Assembly (NCBI GenBank): GCA_964017045.1
Contig: OZ024806.1
Span: 9,692,488 to 9,756,487, forward strand
From: Omphiscola glabra
Taxonomy: Eukaryota > Mollusca > Gastropoda > Lymnaeidae
Reading direction: 5' to 3'
DNA: 64,000 bases
Shown piece after piece: positions 11,820 through 22,500 of this stretch (the first letter of the stretch is position 1; each line of letters opens with the position of its first letter). The translations under genes were made by a program, and so were the position numbers. The notes under the pieces are model-generated. The model did no database searches. It was not told where the DNA came from and saw nothing but the letters and a program-made list of their open reading frames with translations.

Positions 11820-12015
11820 AGTTTGAGGGGAGAGGTGTGTGCATCACACTGTGGGTTTCTGATTGGGGGTGGGGGCTGTGTGATCCATACTGGGGATTTG
11901 TGAGGGATGGGGGTGTGTGCATCATACTGTGGGTTTATGAGTGTAGGAGGGATGGGTGTGTGCATCACACTGGGGGTTTGTGAGTGTAGGAGGGAGGGGT
12001 GTGTGCATCGTATTG
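11820..12015. repeat. Degenerate repeat of about 55-60 bp, 3-4 units
   Basis: The phrases GGGTGTGTGCATCACACTG and GGGTTTGTGAGTGTAGGAG recur with variable spacing. The units are G/T-rich and poorly homogenised. Confidence 0.75.
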
Positions 12016-12531
12016 TGCATGCATTACGCTAAGGTGCATTCAGATACGAGTTGCAAATCACGCACGCATCCGCCAATTGGATGATTCGTAAGATCTTTAT
12101 TATACTATATAGTGAATATGTAGTGATTATGTAGTGATTATGTAGTGATTATCGATTAAGACTGTTGGCTTAGAATTCAATCATTGTGGTGCCCCCCCCC
12201 CCCTTTTTAAGTATTTTAGTTATTTGTCACTTCCCGGGGTCGTTAGAAGGGTGAAAAAGATTCAGGATGCCCTCCAGACTTTGCCAACGTTGCAGTCCAG
12301 TCAAAAAGACATGTAGACGCGTTTGTGAGGCCAAGTTCAATCGAAAAGCGCTTTACGCACAGTCAAATGGCCATTAAGACTAAGCGTGAGACGCGCGACC
12401 AACAGACTAAATTCTGGTACAGAATCGTTTACGGATCGACCCCACGCGTAGAGAGAAACGGCGTACAGCAATTTGGACTAGACCCGAAAGAAACAAAAAA
12501 CAACAACAAAAAAAGCCTTGAGCTGTTAGAG
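12016..12531. other. Unassigned spacer
   Basis: Includes three short TAGTGATTATG units near 12110-12150 and a C run at about 12193-12203. No gene or further repeat is recognised. Confidence 0.5.
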
Positions 12532-12731
12532 CAGTGGCTCTCAAACTGTGGGTCGCGACCCCTTTGGGGGTCGAATGACCCTTTTCCAGGGCTCGCCTAA
12601 GACCATCGTAAAATGCATATGCTCTGCAGTTATGAAGTAGCAACGAAAATAATCTTGTGGTTGGGGGTCGCCACAACATGAGGAACTGTATTAAAGGGTT
12701 GCGGCATTAGGAAGGTTGATGAGAACCACTG
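12532..12731 (+). mobile_element. SPIN/OposCharlie-like hAT element (200 bp), complete with perfect 8-bp target duplication
   Basis: The element begins CAGTGGCTCTCAAACTGTGG and ends TGATGAGAACCACTG. The direct repeat tgttagag flanks it at 12524-12531 and 12732-12739. Internal landmarks are GGGTCGCGACCC, TATGAAGTAGCAACGAAAA and CCACAACATGAGGAACTG, which mark a hAT-Charlie family of the SPIN/OposCharlie kind. It has no coding capacity. This is the reference copy for family B in this window. Confidence 0.92.
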
Positions 12732-12739
12732 TGTTAGAG

Positions 12740-12899
12740 AACATATCGTGTGTGGTTCGATAGCATTGAGAGGAGCCCCCCCCCCCCCAGCTGCGACACG
12801 CTTTGCTAATGTTGGCGGGTGAGCCCCTTTAAAGGACACGGTGATCGCGAATTCGAGTCCGTTGATCGAGCTACGCGTTTGATTAGAAAGGCGTGACCG
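12740..12899. other. Short spacer with C run
   Basis: Contains a C run at about 12777-12788. Nothing else is recognised. Confidence 0.5.
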
Positions 12900-13620
12900 G
12901 TAAGTACATCTGTACACGCCATCCTGTCACGCGTGTACACAATGTACACACCAGCCGGTCACGGGTGTACAAACGTACACACCGTCCGATCCCATGAGTG
13001 CAACATGAATGTTCACACATTTCTGTCACATGTGTACACAATGTGCACACAATCCTGTCACATGTGTAAAAATGTGCACGCCACCCTGTCTAGTGAGTAC
13101 AAGTATATGTACAGTCCTGTCGCATGAGTACTAATTTACACAGTATGCTGTCACACGGCGTACACAGCAATGTTATGTCACATTAGTAAAAAAAATAATA
13201 ATTCCTTTTTGATGAGTAAAAGTGTACACACTCTCCTGTCTCATGATTAAAACTGTACACACTCTCCTGTCTCATGATTACAACTGTACACACTCTCCTG
13301 TCTCATGATTACAACTGTACACACTATCATGTCTCATGAGTACAACTGTACACACGATCTTATCTAATCGGTACAGCTGTACACACGATCTTATCTTACA
13401 TATACAACTTTACACACGATGATATCTAATCGGTACAACTGTACACACTATCATGTGTCATGAGTAAAACTGTAAACACTATCCTGTCTCGTGAGTACAA
13501 CTGTACACACTATCCTGTTTGATGGGTACATCTGTACACACGATCTTATCTAATGAGTACAACTGTACACGCTATCTTCTCAGATTGGTACAATTGTACG
13601 CACTGTCTTGACCCATCAAA
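12900..13620. repeat. Minisatellite of about 31 bp, roughly 23 units
   Basis: Units contain CTGTACACACTCTCCTGTCT and ATGATTACAA or variants. Regularity is best at about 13220-13350 and both flanks are diverged. Each unit has the palindromic hexamer TGTACA, giving a regular dyad every 31 bp or so. There is no coding signal. Confidence 0.92.
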
Positions 13621-14263
13621 GGATTCACAAACTTCACAGATCCGCAAACAAGGACCAGTCGCATTAACAATTTTTGGACTCCTGAGATCGGATTCAGAAG
13701 TGTCTTTAAAGAACTTGGAAAGAAAATGTGGGCCGGGGGAAGGGGGTGGGTGGGGGGGTAGTGGTGTTGTTCTCATCCTATAACTTCATAACATTCATTC
13801 TTTAAATATGTATATCTGACTTCAAAGTTGATTAAGTTGATATGTGGACCGGCAAGAAACGCTAACCCACATCGACTGTATGAAAGTATGGTCCCCCCCC
13901 CCCCCCCCCAGGCGACTCGAGAAATCAAATCCTGCTCGGTGCTTTTGAGCCAGATCGGTGTGGTTAGAATAGAGGTCCGTTTCGTATCCCATCTTCCACT
14001 ATGCAATTCGATTTCCAAAATATTTTTAAGTGCAGCTTATGTAAAGGATTGCTGTTTTCAATAATTAAATAATAACTACGATCTTATTCGTATATTTTAT
14101 TCGTCCCCCAACCCCCCCCCCCCCCCCGCCTGCCCCCGAGCGCTGAGACTAAATTCTAATTCAGTCAAGGGATTTAAAATGTCAATAGATAAATGGTATG
14201 TACAAATATTTAAAAAAAAAAAAAAAAAAAAAATTTTTTTTTAATCATTTATATTAAATTCGC
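13621..14263. other. Spacer rich in poly-C and poly-A tracts
   Basis: C runs of 17 (13893-13909) and 16 (14112-14127) and a long A/T tract (about 14211-14245) are the main features. Short open frames are not recognisable. Confidence 0.6.
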
Positions 14264-14830
14264 TTTTTGTTCCCCCCCCCCCCCCGCCCCCGTGGCGCGC
14301 TGGCAAAACTCTTCGTACTGCTAAGTGACCCCATTCCCGTCAACCTATCGAGCTGAAACTTGGCACATAGTCTCGTTGCTGTTAACAACAAATTCTTTCG
14401 AATTTTCAGCCCTAACCCAGAGAAGCCAGTTGTTCCTGTTTTTTTTTTCAAGGGGAAGATGAAGGAAATATGAAGACAAGAATTTTTATGTGACAAAATT
14501 GCCGAATACTGCGTCAAATGAGATTCTTTTTTTAAAAATTTTTTTTCGCAATTGCGTTTGGTGCTTAATATGTTCTTTTATTTCCCCCCCCCCCCCCAAA
14601 AAAAAAAAAGTTCGTGAAATAAATATGCGGTGTAAAAAGCGGGTGGGTCATTAGAATATTACTATAGTTCAGAGGAGTCAAAAAAAAATTAGCGGTTTCC
14701 AGCCTTGAAGTTGGGGGTGGGGGGGGGGGGACCATATTGGGATTCTTATAAAGTGCATCACCTGAATGCATGTTTCGTCGCACTTCCAGCCCCCACCCGC
14801 CCATGGCTCGGTATCACATTTTATAAAGGA
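14264..14830 (+). mobile_element. Diverged Helitron-like non-autonomous copy
   Basis: Matches the copy at 44480-44860 through CCCGTCAACC, GATGAAGGAAATATGA, CAATTGCGTTTGGTGC and a block reading AAATATGCGGTGTAAAAAGC. The last two blocks align with the core of the better-preserved copies at 30599, 54050 and 60206. Three G/C tracts interrupt it. The hairpin/CTAG end of the other copies is not recognisable here, so assignment rests on the body. Confidence 0.55.
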
Positions 14831-15407
14831 TTAATACGTGGGGGAGGGGGGGAACGGGGGGGGGGGGAACCATTTTATTTTTAAGGGTTGTTTAATTTTT
14901 AATGTGCGTTTGCCTTCACTCGAGCGAATGTCACGTGCGACACGGCATCCCCGCTGCATGGTTGACATCAAGGTCTCGGAACAGTTGAGCGGTGTTTAGT
15001 TAAATCGATTTCAACCCGCAGTTTGCTTTAATTGGGTTGTGTTTAGCACAATTTTGGGGATTTCTTTCAAAAAAAAAAATGGAAAAAATTTTGCTTTGGT
15101 TTTCAACATATCTGATGCTTGCATTCAGTGTGACGAGTGAGCTGTTGGGTGTACATTTAACATTGTGTTAAACAAGAAATGGAATATGTAAGTGCAATTT
15201 TTTTATTTTTTTTGTTCCACAGCGCCGAGAATTTGAAAAAAAAATAAAAAATTCCGGAATAAATCAAATGCAAATTGTAATTAGACAATTGACTTATAAG
15301 AAAAGAAGAAACACAATGGCGTACTGAATGACCCCCCCCCCCTTTTTCAACCAAATTTCCCACCCCTCCCAGCGACCTGACATGACACTATTATTATCAT
15401 TATTACC
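14831..15407. other. Unassigned spacer
   Basis: Contains G runs near 14850-14868, poly-A/T runs and a C run at about 15331-15340. No gene is recognised. Confidence 0.5.
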
Positions 15408-15797
15408 ATTATTATTAGTTGTCGTATATAGCGCGGTACCCCAGCCTAGGGCTAGGCTCGCGGCGCTGTACATACAAATATTAGCAAAAGAGATATAATC
15501 GTGACAGTAAAATAGAATACATTTATGCGATAAAGAACAGATGTATGGAGACAAAACAAAAGCTAATTCACCCCCACCCACCCCCAGAACTTTTACATGT
15601 CAAGCCATGGACGGCGGCCAGCAGCAGCGTTTATCGGTCAGATGTGGGGAATCAGTCGGGGTAGTAGAGTTTAAAGAGATGTTGTTTTGAGTGCAGTTTT
15701 GAAGGCCTGGGTGGTTGGTATATTGCGGATGTGTAGTGGCAGAAAATTCCATTGTTTTGGGGCGTACCACAATCACTATCTGTGGACAATAAATTGC
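15408..15797 (-). mobile_element. 5'-truncated LINE copy, family 2
   Basis: Read on the minus strand, the sequence encodes APKQWNFLPLHI, then AFKTALKT, close to the end of a LINE reverse transcriptase. A 3' UTR follows with AGCCTAGCCCTAGGCTGGGG, and the copy ends in a (TAA)n-type tail (plus-strand 15390-15415). The copy at 41165-41476 has the same order, with WNSLPLHI and AFKTALKTHLF. Only about 40 codons of the protein remain. The clade cannot be set from so short a piece. Confidence 0.85.
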
Positions 15798-15899
15798 CAG
15801 CTATTGTACCCAGGGCCCGAGACGCCCTTGATCCGAATTAGTATCATACCGAAGACAAGTTAGAGTGCAAACACATGATATGTTCAAGGTCATTATCTC

Positions 15900-16030
15900 A
15901 GTGGTAGATTTACCATAAGACCAAACGAGGTCACGTCATAATCTCAGTGCTAGATTTACCATAAGACCAAACGAAGCCATGTCATAATCTCAGTGGTAGA
16001 TTTACCATAAGACCCAACGAATCCATGTCT
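15900..16030. repeat. 46-bp tandem triplication
   Basis: TAGATTTACCATAAGACC begins at 15905, 15951 and 15997, with near-identical intervening sequence. The spacing is 46 bp. Confidence 0.92.
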
Positions 16031-16326
16031 TTTTGTGTGTGTTTGTGTGTGGTGTAACAGATCCCAAGGGCCGGCATAAAATCAAAGCATTGATATTATA
16101 ATTAAAAAATTTGAGCGATGTATTGAACTTAGACTAGTCGCAAACTGTAGCTACAATTAAATGCATCCAATCACAATGGCTGAATTGAAAGTTGTATTCA
16201 GCGGAGACTTCTCCTGGGTTTTGTGTCGCCGAGAAATTGTAAAGCAAGTTTGTTTGTTTGTTTTTTTATTTTAGAATAGGCCTTTGCTGTCTAGTTGTCA
16301 CTTAGCCTAGCATCTAACATCTAACT

Positions 16327-16528
16327 CAGTGATTCTCAACCTGTGTGTCGCGACCCCTCTAGGGGCTCGCACGACTCTTTCACAGGGAAGACCACCTGAA
16401 AACACATATGCTCTACAGTTATGAAGTATCACCGAAAATAATTTTGTGGCTGTTGGGGGTGGGGGGGTCGCCACAACACGATGAACTGTATTAAAGTGTC
16501 GCGGCCTTAGGAAGGTTGAGAACCACTG
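16327..16528 (+). mobile_element. SPIN/OposCharlie-like hAT element (202 bp) with 7/8 target duplication
   Basis: Begins CAGTGATTCTCAACCTG and ends GGTTGAGAACCACTG. It is flanked by atctaact (16319-16326) and atctgact (16529-16536). The internal landmarks match the copy at 12532. The G5 segment of the reference is here split and expanded to G5-T-G7 before GTCGCCACAACA. Confidence 0.9.
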
Positions 16529-16536
16529 ATCTGACT

Positions 16537-17254
16537 TGTAATTTTAAGGTCTCCAGCGTCATCAAATTCCGTCCTTCGATGACTGTCCCCTACTTGAAGG
16601 CTTTTTGTCCCCTTCTACTCAGCTCCTTTTTTTTTTCCCGACCTAATATTTCAACTCAACTGGGTCAGAATAAAAGGCTGAAGACACTGTTAAGAATATG
16701 GTCGATTAGCGCTTCAATGCCTCATAATATTTAGTAGGTATTGATAGCAAACGTAAATCATGCTTCGCGTCTTTTGCGCTGAAAAATGCCCCCCCCCCCC
16801 AAACCAAGCTCCCTATATAAATAAAAACAGTACCACCAGGGGCTTACCACCCCGGGCCCCCTTCCCACGCCCCTCGTATCAACACGTCACTTATGGAGGC
16901 AAGACAGATAGCGAGTAGATCCCATGTCATTGTCGCCATGGCTCGGGGTACTGTTGCTCATAATTTCTATTTTTATTTTATTTTTTATTTTTTTGGTGTC
17001 GTCGGTTGGGGGGGTGTGCTAGGGGGGAGGGGTTTGAGGTAAGTATTTAAATGTTGGTTGCGGGATGAGCGCGTTAAGCGTAATGATTTTTAACCTTCAA
17101 AACTCTCTCGCTAAGTGGTTTGGGCATGTCGCTCTTGGTACAGTGAATGAGGACGGGGTGGATCGCTATGGGGAGTTGGCTGTAGAGCAGATTAGTATTT
17201 GGTATTGTAGGAAGCTGGTGTTTTTTTTTTTTTTTAAATAATATTTATAATGAG
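16537..17254. other. Unassigned spacer
   Basis: Contains poly-T near 16626-16637, a C run near 16791-16800, and a patch with GGGGCTTACC near 16838 that recalls transposon ends but cannot be delimited. A T run closes it at about 17220-17235. Confidence 0.45.
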
Positions 17255-17769
17255 TTAGATTTTATTTACATTTAATCAATAACATTTATATACACAATTC
17301 TTCGCTCTGTAAAAATGCCTCTAAATGGTTTCATTAAATAAAAAGCCCGACAACTGCGCAAAATGAGGTTTTTAAAAGTGCGTAATATTTTGTATTTGTT
17401 TTACACAATTATTTGGTGTAATAAATATGCGTTGTAAAAAAAGGGGGCGGATAGCCCCGGGGGGGGGGTTTGCATTAGAATATTAATATAATTCAGGGGT
17501 GGTGAGGTATCTGGAGGTTGGCTTCACGGTATTCCATATCGCTGGATCGGGGGGTCGAGGGGCGCCGCTCTTCGTGAGCGGTCGGCCAAGAGCTTCGTGC
17601 TCAGTGCCGCTTCTGTCGATTGTTTGTCAGGAGGAGGTTGGCGGGAGTAGCAGTAACAGTCGATCTCATAAAAGTGACGTTATGTGAAGGCATATTTTGT
17701 CATATAACTTTAGTAAATGGGAAGCTCACGCACTGCGGCCGCCATTGTTTTGGCCGGGGCTACAGCTAG
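17255..17769 (+). mobile_element. Helitron-like non-autonomous copy, diverged
   Basis: The body carries CAACTGCGCAAAATGAG and AATAAATATGCGTTGTAAAA, aligning with the copy at 14264. The tail reads AAATGGGAAGCTCACGCACTG, then a GC-rich potential hairpin, then GCTACAGCTAG and T. The final CTAG (17766-17769) before T matches the CTRR-T ends of Helitrons and of the copies at 41477 and 54050. A G run (about 17459-17468) sits at the same relative place as in other copies. Confidence 0.65.
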
Positions 17770-18508
17770 TTATATACAAGCCATGTTATGTATCGCCACG
17801 AGTTAGTGTTTGAAATTTTTTTTCAATGAAATTAATAGATTCTCGACAACATTTCAATATTTGAAGAAATTGAGCTTCAAGCATTGTATGACGGTGAATA
17901 CCCGACGGAACACAAACCACACGCTCCATCTCATTAAACCTGTTCACACCCCAGACACTTTCCTTGGACCACGCGTATCTCCGGATCCAAGGTAATTTCC
18001 ATGACTCGAAACGCGTTTTTTTAACCACCACCCACAGCAACAGGTCTGTTATCAAAAAAAAAAGTCCAAAAGTCCTTTATGATTACCCGACATCTTACCA
18101 ATTATAATTACCGACATCTCACTAATTATGACAAACAAAATGGCATTTCTCAAATTAAGCATTAAAACAGCTGTTCGTTCATAGTTGTTTTCCTCTTTTC
18201 GCAAATTAAAGAAGATGAGAAGAAGGAACAAAAAATGATTTATCTTTGCCAGGCTAACAAAATAAAAAATATCGTTTGAGAGAACGTAGTTATTTCCCTT
18301 AGATATTCAAGGGCGATTCATTATCTCCCTCCAGATCCTTAACTTAATTCTTTCTTCTCCGGTGCAATAAACTTTTGATGTCTCATTAGTATTAGCAGGC
18401 ACGCGGCTGGGCTATTTTTAGACCAGTTTTATTGTGGGTTTTTTATTGTTCTGCTACAGGGCCATGCACGTTCACTACCGCACAGCTATTTCTGGCTCAC
18501 GCAATTAG
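17770..18508. other. Unassigned AT-rich spacer
   Basis: No repeat or gene is recognised. Short open frames on both strands around 17790-18055 lack any motif. Confidence 0.45.
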
Positions 18509-19095
18509 TTTTGAGACGGTGCGATATGATCCATGTTCGTTCGGTTGACACAGTGAGATACGCTCCTATTTTTTTTTTTGGGGGGGGGGGGGGGGGCGCG
18601 GTACCCACAGTGCGATCTGTTCAATGTTTGCTGGTTTACACGGTACGATATGCTCAAAGTTTGTTGTACATAGAGTGCGATCTGTTCAATGTTTGCTGGT
18701 TTACACGGTACGATATGCTCAAAGTTTGTTGTACATAGAGTGCGATCTGTTCATTGTTTGCTGGTTTACACGGTGCGATATGCTCAAAGTTTGTTGTACA
18801 TAGAGTGCGATATGTTCAATGTTTGCTGGTTTACACGGTGCGATATGCTCAAAGTTTGTTGTACATAGAGTGCGATATATTCAATGTTTGCTGGTTTACA
18901 CGGTGCGATATGCTCAAAGTTTGTTGTACATAGAGTGCGATATGTTCAATGTTTGCTGGTTTACACGGTGCGATATGCTCAAAGTTTGTTGTACATAGAG
19001 TGCGATATGTTCAATGTTTGCTGGTTTACACGGTGCGATATGCTCAAAGTTTGTTGTACATAGAGTGCGATATGTTCAATGTTTGTTATTGTACA
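18509..19095. repeat. 65-bp minisatellite built from two related half-units
   Basis: The landmark CTGGTTTACACGG recurs every 65 bp (18631, 18696, 18761 and on). Each 65-bp unit holds two related GTGCGATATG...TTTG segments, so the repeat grew from a dimer. About seven full units are present, preceded by a T-run/G17 tract (18571-18596). Confidence 0.93.
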
Positions 19096-19528
19096 TACAA
19101 AAATGAAGAATTGTGCCACCAGGGGTGGACTTGAAGTTTGCCACTCCCATCTCCCACAACCCAAATTCATCTAGCGCTGCTGGAGTATTGAGGCTAAATA
19201 CACTTTATAGGGCAATTTTTTTAAATATTATTTTTAGAGTTCGATTATCTTGTATAATGTGTAGTAATTAATGGTAAAATAAAGTTATTCCCTTTCCTTC
19301 CGTTACATTTGGCGTAAAATGCCACCCGCCCCTAAACAGAGGGACAAAAAAGTACCGCCAGGGGCAGACCGGCCACAAAGACCTCCCCCCATCGGCTCCA
19401 GCAACCTTTCATACGCCACTACCTCCTATACACTCATCTGGGGCTTTCTAGAAACTTCAACAAAATATCTTTAAGTCTGATGTAACGACATTTGAGGAGA
19501 ACCGCTGAACCCCATCACACACCCAGAG
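19096..19528. other. Spacer with transposon-end-like remnants
   Basis: Two short stretches (about 19118-19175 and 19349-19425) begin with CCAGGGG-type sequence, and the second ends near ATACGCCACT, as in short hAT elements. They are too decayed to delimit. Confidence 0.4.
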
Positions 19529-22500
19529 GTCAGCAGATGTGACCGTTTCATAGTTGATTGTGACAGCAAATGTGACCGTGTCATAGTTGATTGTGACAGC
19601 GGATGTGACCGTGTCATAGTTGATTGTGACAGCAGATGTGACCGTGTCATAGTTGATTGTGTCAGCAGATGTGACCGTGTCATAGTTGATTGTGACAGCA
19701 GATGTGACCGTGTCATACTTGATTGTGACAGCAGATGTGACCGTGTCATAGTTGATTGTGACAGCAGATGTGACCGTGTCATAGTTGATTGTGTCAGCAG
19801 ATGTGACCGTGTCATAGTTGATTGTGACAGCAGATGTGACCGTGTCATACTTGATTGTGACAGCAGATGTGACCGTGTCATAGTTGATTGTGACAGCAGA
19901 TGTGACAGTGTCATAGTTGATTGTGTCAGCAGATGTGACCGTGTCATAGTTGATTGTGACAGCAGATGTGACAGTGTCATAGTTGATTGTGTCAGCAGAT
20001 GTGACCGTGTCATAGTTGATTGTGTCAGCGGATGTGACCGTGTCATAGTTGATTGTGACAGCAGATGTGACCGTGTCATAGTTGATTGTGACAGCAGATG
20101 TGACCGTGTCATAGTTGATTGTGTCAGCAGATGTGACCGTGTCATAGTTGATTGTGACAGCAGATGTGACCGTGTCATACTTGATTGTGACAGCAGATGT
20201 GACCGTGTCATAGTTGATTGTGACAGCAGATGTGACAGTGTCATAGTTGATTGTGTCAGCAGATGTGACCGTGTCATAGTTGATTGTGACAGCAGATGTG
20301 ACCGTGTCATAGTTGATTGTGACAGCAGATGTGACCGTGTCATAGTTGATTGTGACAGCAGATGTGACAGTGTCATAGTTGATTGTGTCAGCAGATGTGA
20401 CCGTGTCATAGTTGATTGTGACAGCGGATGTGACCGTGTCATAGTTGATTGTGACAGCAGATGTGACCGTGTCATAGTTGATTGTGTCAGCAGATGTGAC
20501 CGTGTCATAGTTGATTGTGACAGCAGATGTGACCGTGTCATACTTGATTGTGACAGCAGATGTGACCGTGTCATAGTTGATTGTGACAGCAGATGTGACA
20601 GTGTCATAGTTGATTGTGTCAGCAGATGTGACCGTGTCATACTTGATTGTGACAGCAGATGTGACCGTGTCATAGTTGATTGTGACAGCAGATGTGACAG
20701 TGTCATAGTTGATTGTGTCAGCAGATGTGACCGTGTCATAGTTGATTGTGACAGCGGATGTGACCGTGTCATAGTTGATTGTGACAGCAGATGTGACCGT
20801 GTCATAGTTGATTGTGACAGCAGATGTGACAGTGTCATAGTTGATTGTGTCAGCAGATGTGACCGTGTCATAGTTGATTGTGACAGCGGATGTGACAGTG
20901 TCATAGTTGATTGTGACAGCAGATGTGACCGTGTCATAGTTGATTGTGACAGCGGATGTGACCGTGTCATAGTTGATTGTGACAGCAGATGTGACCGTGT
21001 CATAGTTGATTGTGTCAGCAGATGTGACCGTGTCATAGTTGATTGTGACAGCAGATGTGACCGTGTCATACTTGATTGTGACAGCAGATGTGACCGTGTC
21101 ATAGTTGATTGTGTCAGCAGATGTGACCGTGTCATAGTTGATTGTGACAGCAGATGTGACAGTGTCATAGTTGATTGTGTCAGCAGATGTGACCGTGTCA
21201 TAGTTGATTGTGACAGCAGATGTGACCGTGTCATAGTTGATTGTGACAGCAGATGTGACCGTGTCATACTTGATTGTGACAGCAGATGTGACCGTGTCAT
21301 ACTTGATTGTGACAGCAGATGTGACCGTGTCATAGTTGATTGTGACAGCAGATGTGACAGTGTCATAGTTGATTGTGTCAGCAGATGTGACCGTGTCATA
21401 GTTGATTGTGACAGCGGATGTGACCGTGTCATAGTTGATTGTGACAGCAGATGTGACCGTGTCATAGTTGATTGTGACAGCGGATGTGACCGTGTCATAG
21501 TTGATTGTGACAGCAGATGTGACCGTGTCATAGTTGATTGTGTCAGCAGATGTGACCGTGTCATAGTTGATTGTGACAGCAGATGTGACCGTGTCATACT
21601 TGATTGTGACAGCAGATGTGACCGTGTCATAGTTGATTGTGACAGCAGATGTGACCGTGTCATAGTTGATTGTGTCAGCAGATGTGACCGTGTCATAGTT
21701 GATTGTGACAGCAGATGTGACCGTGTCATACTTGATTGTGACAGCAGATGTGACCGTGTCATAGTTGATTGTGACAGCAGATGTGACAGTGTCATAGTTG
21801 ATTGTGTCAGCAGATGTGACCGTGTCATAGTTGATTGTGACAGCAGATGTGACAGTGTCATAGTTGATTGTGTCAGCGGATGTGACCGTGTCATAGTTGA
21901 TTGTGTCAGCGGACGTGACCGTGTCATACTTGATTGTGACAGCAGATGTGACCGTGTCATACTTGATTGTGACAGCAGATGTGACCGTGTCATAGTTGAT
22001 TGTGACAGCAGATGTGACAGTGTCATAGTTGATTGTGTCAGCAGATGTGACCGTGTCATAGTTGATTGTGACAGCAGATGTGACCGTGTCATACTTGATT
22101 GTGACAGCAGATGTGACCGTGTCATAGTTGATTGTGACATCAGATGTGACAGTGTCATAGTTGATTGTTACAGCAGATGTGACCGTGTCATAGTTGATTG
22201 TGACAGCAGATGTGACAGTGTCATAGTTGATTGTGACATCAGATGTGACCATGTCATAGTTGATTGTGACAGCGGATGTGACCGTGTCATAGTTGATTGT
22301 GACAGCGGATGTGACCGTGTCATACTTGATTGTGACATCAGATGTGACAGTGTCATAGTTGATTGTGACATCAGATGTGACAGTGTCATAGTTGATTGTG
22401 ACATCAGATGTGACCGTGTCATAGTTGATTGTGACAGCGGATGTGACCGTGTCATAGTTGATTGTGACAGCGGATGTGACCGTGTCATAGTTGATTGTGA

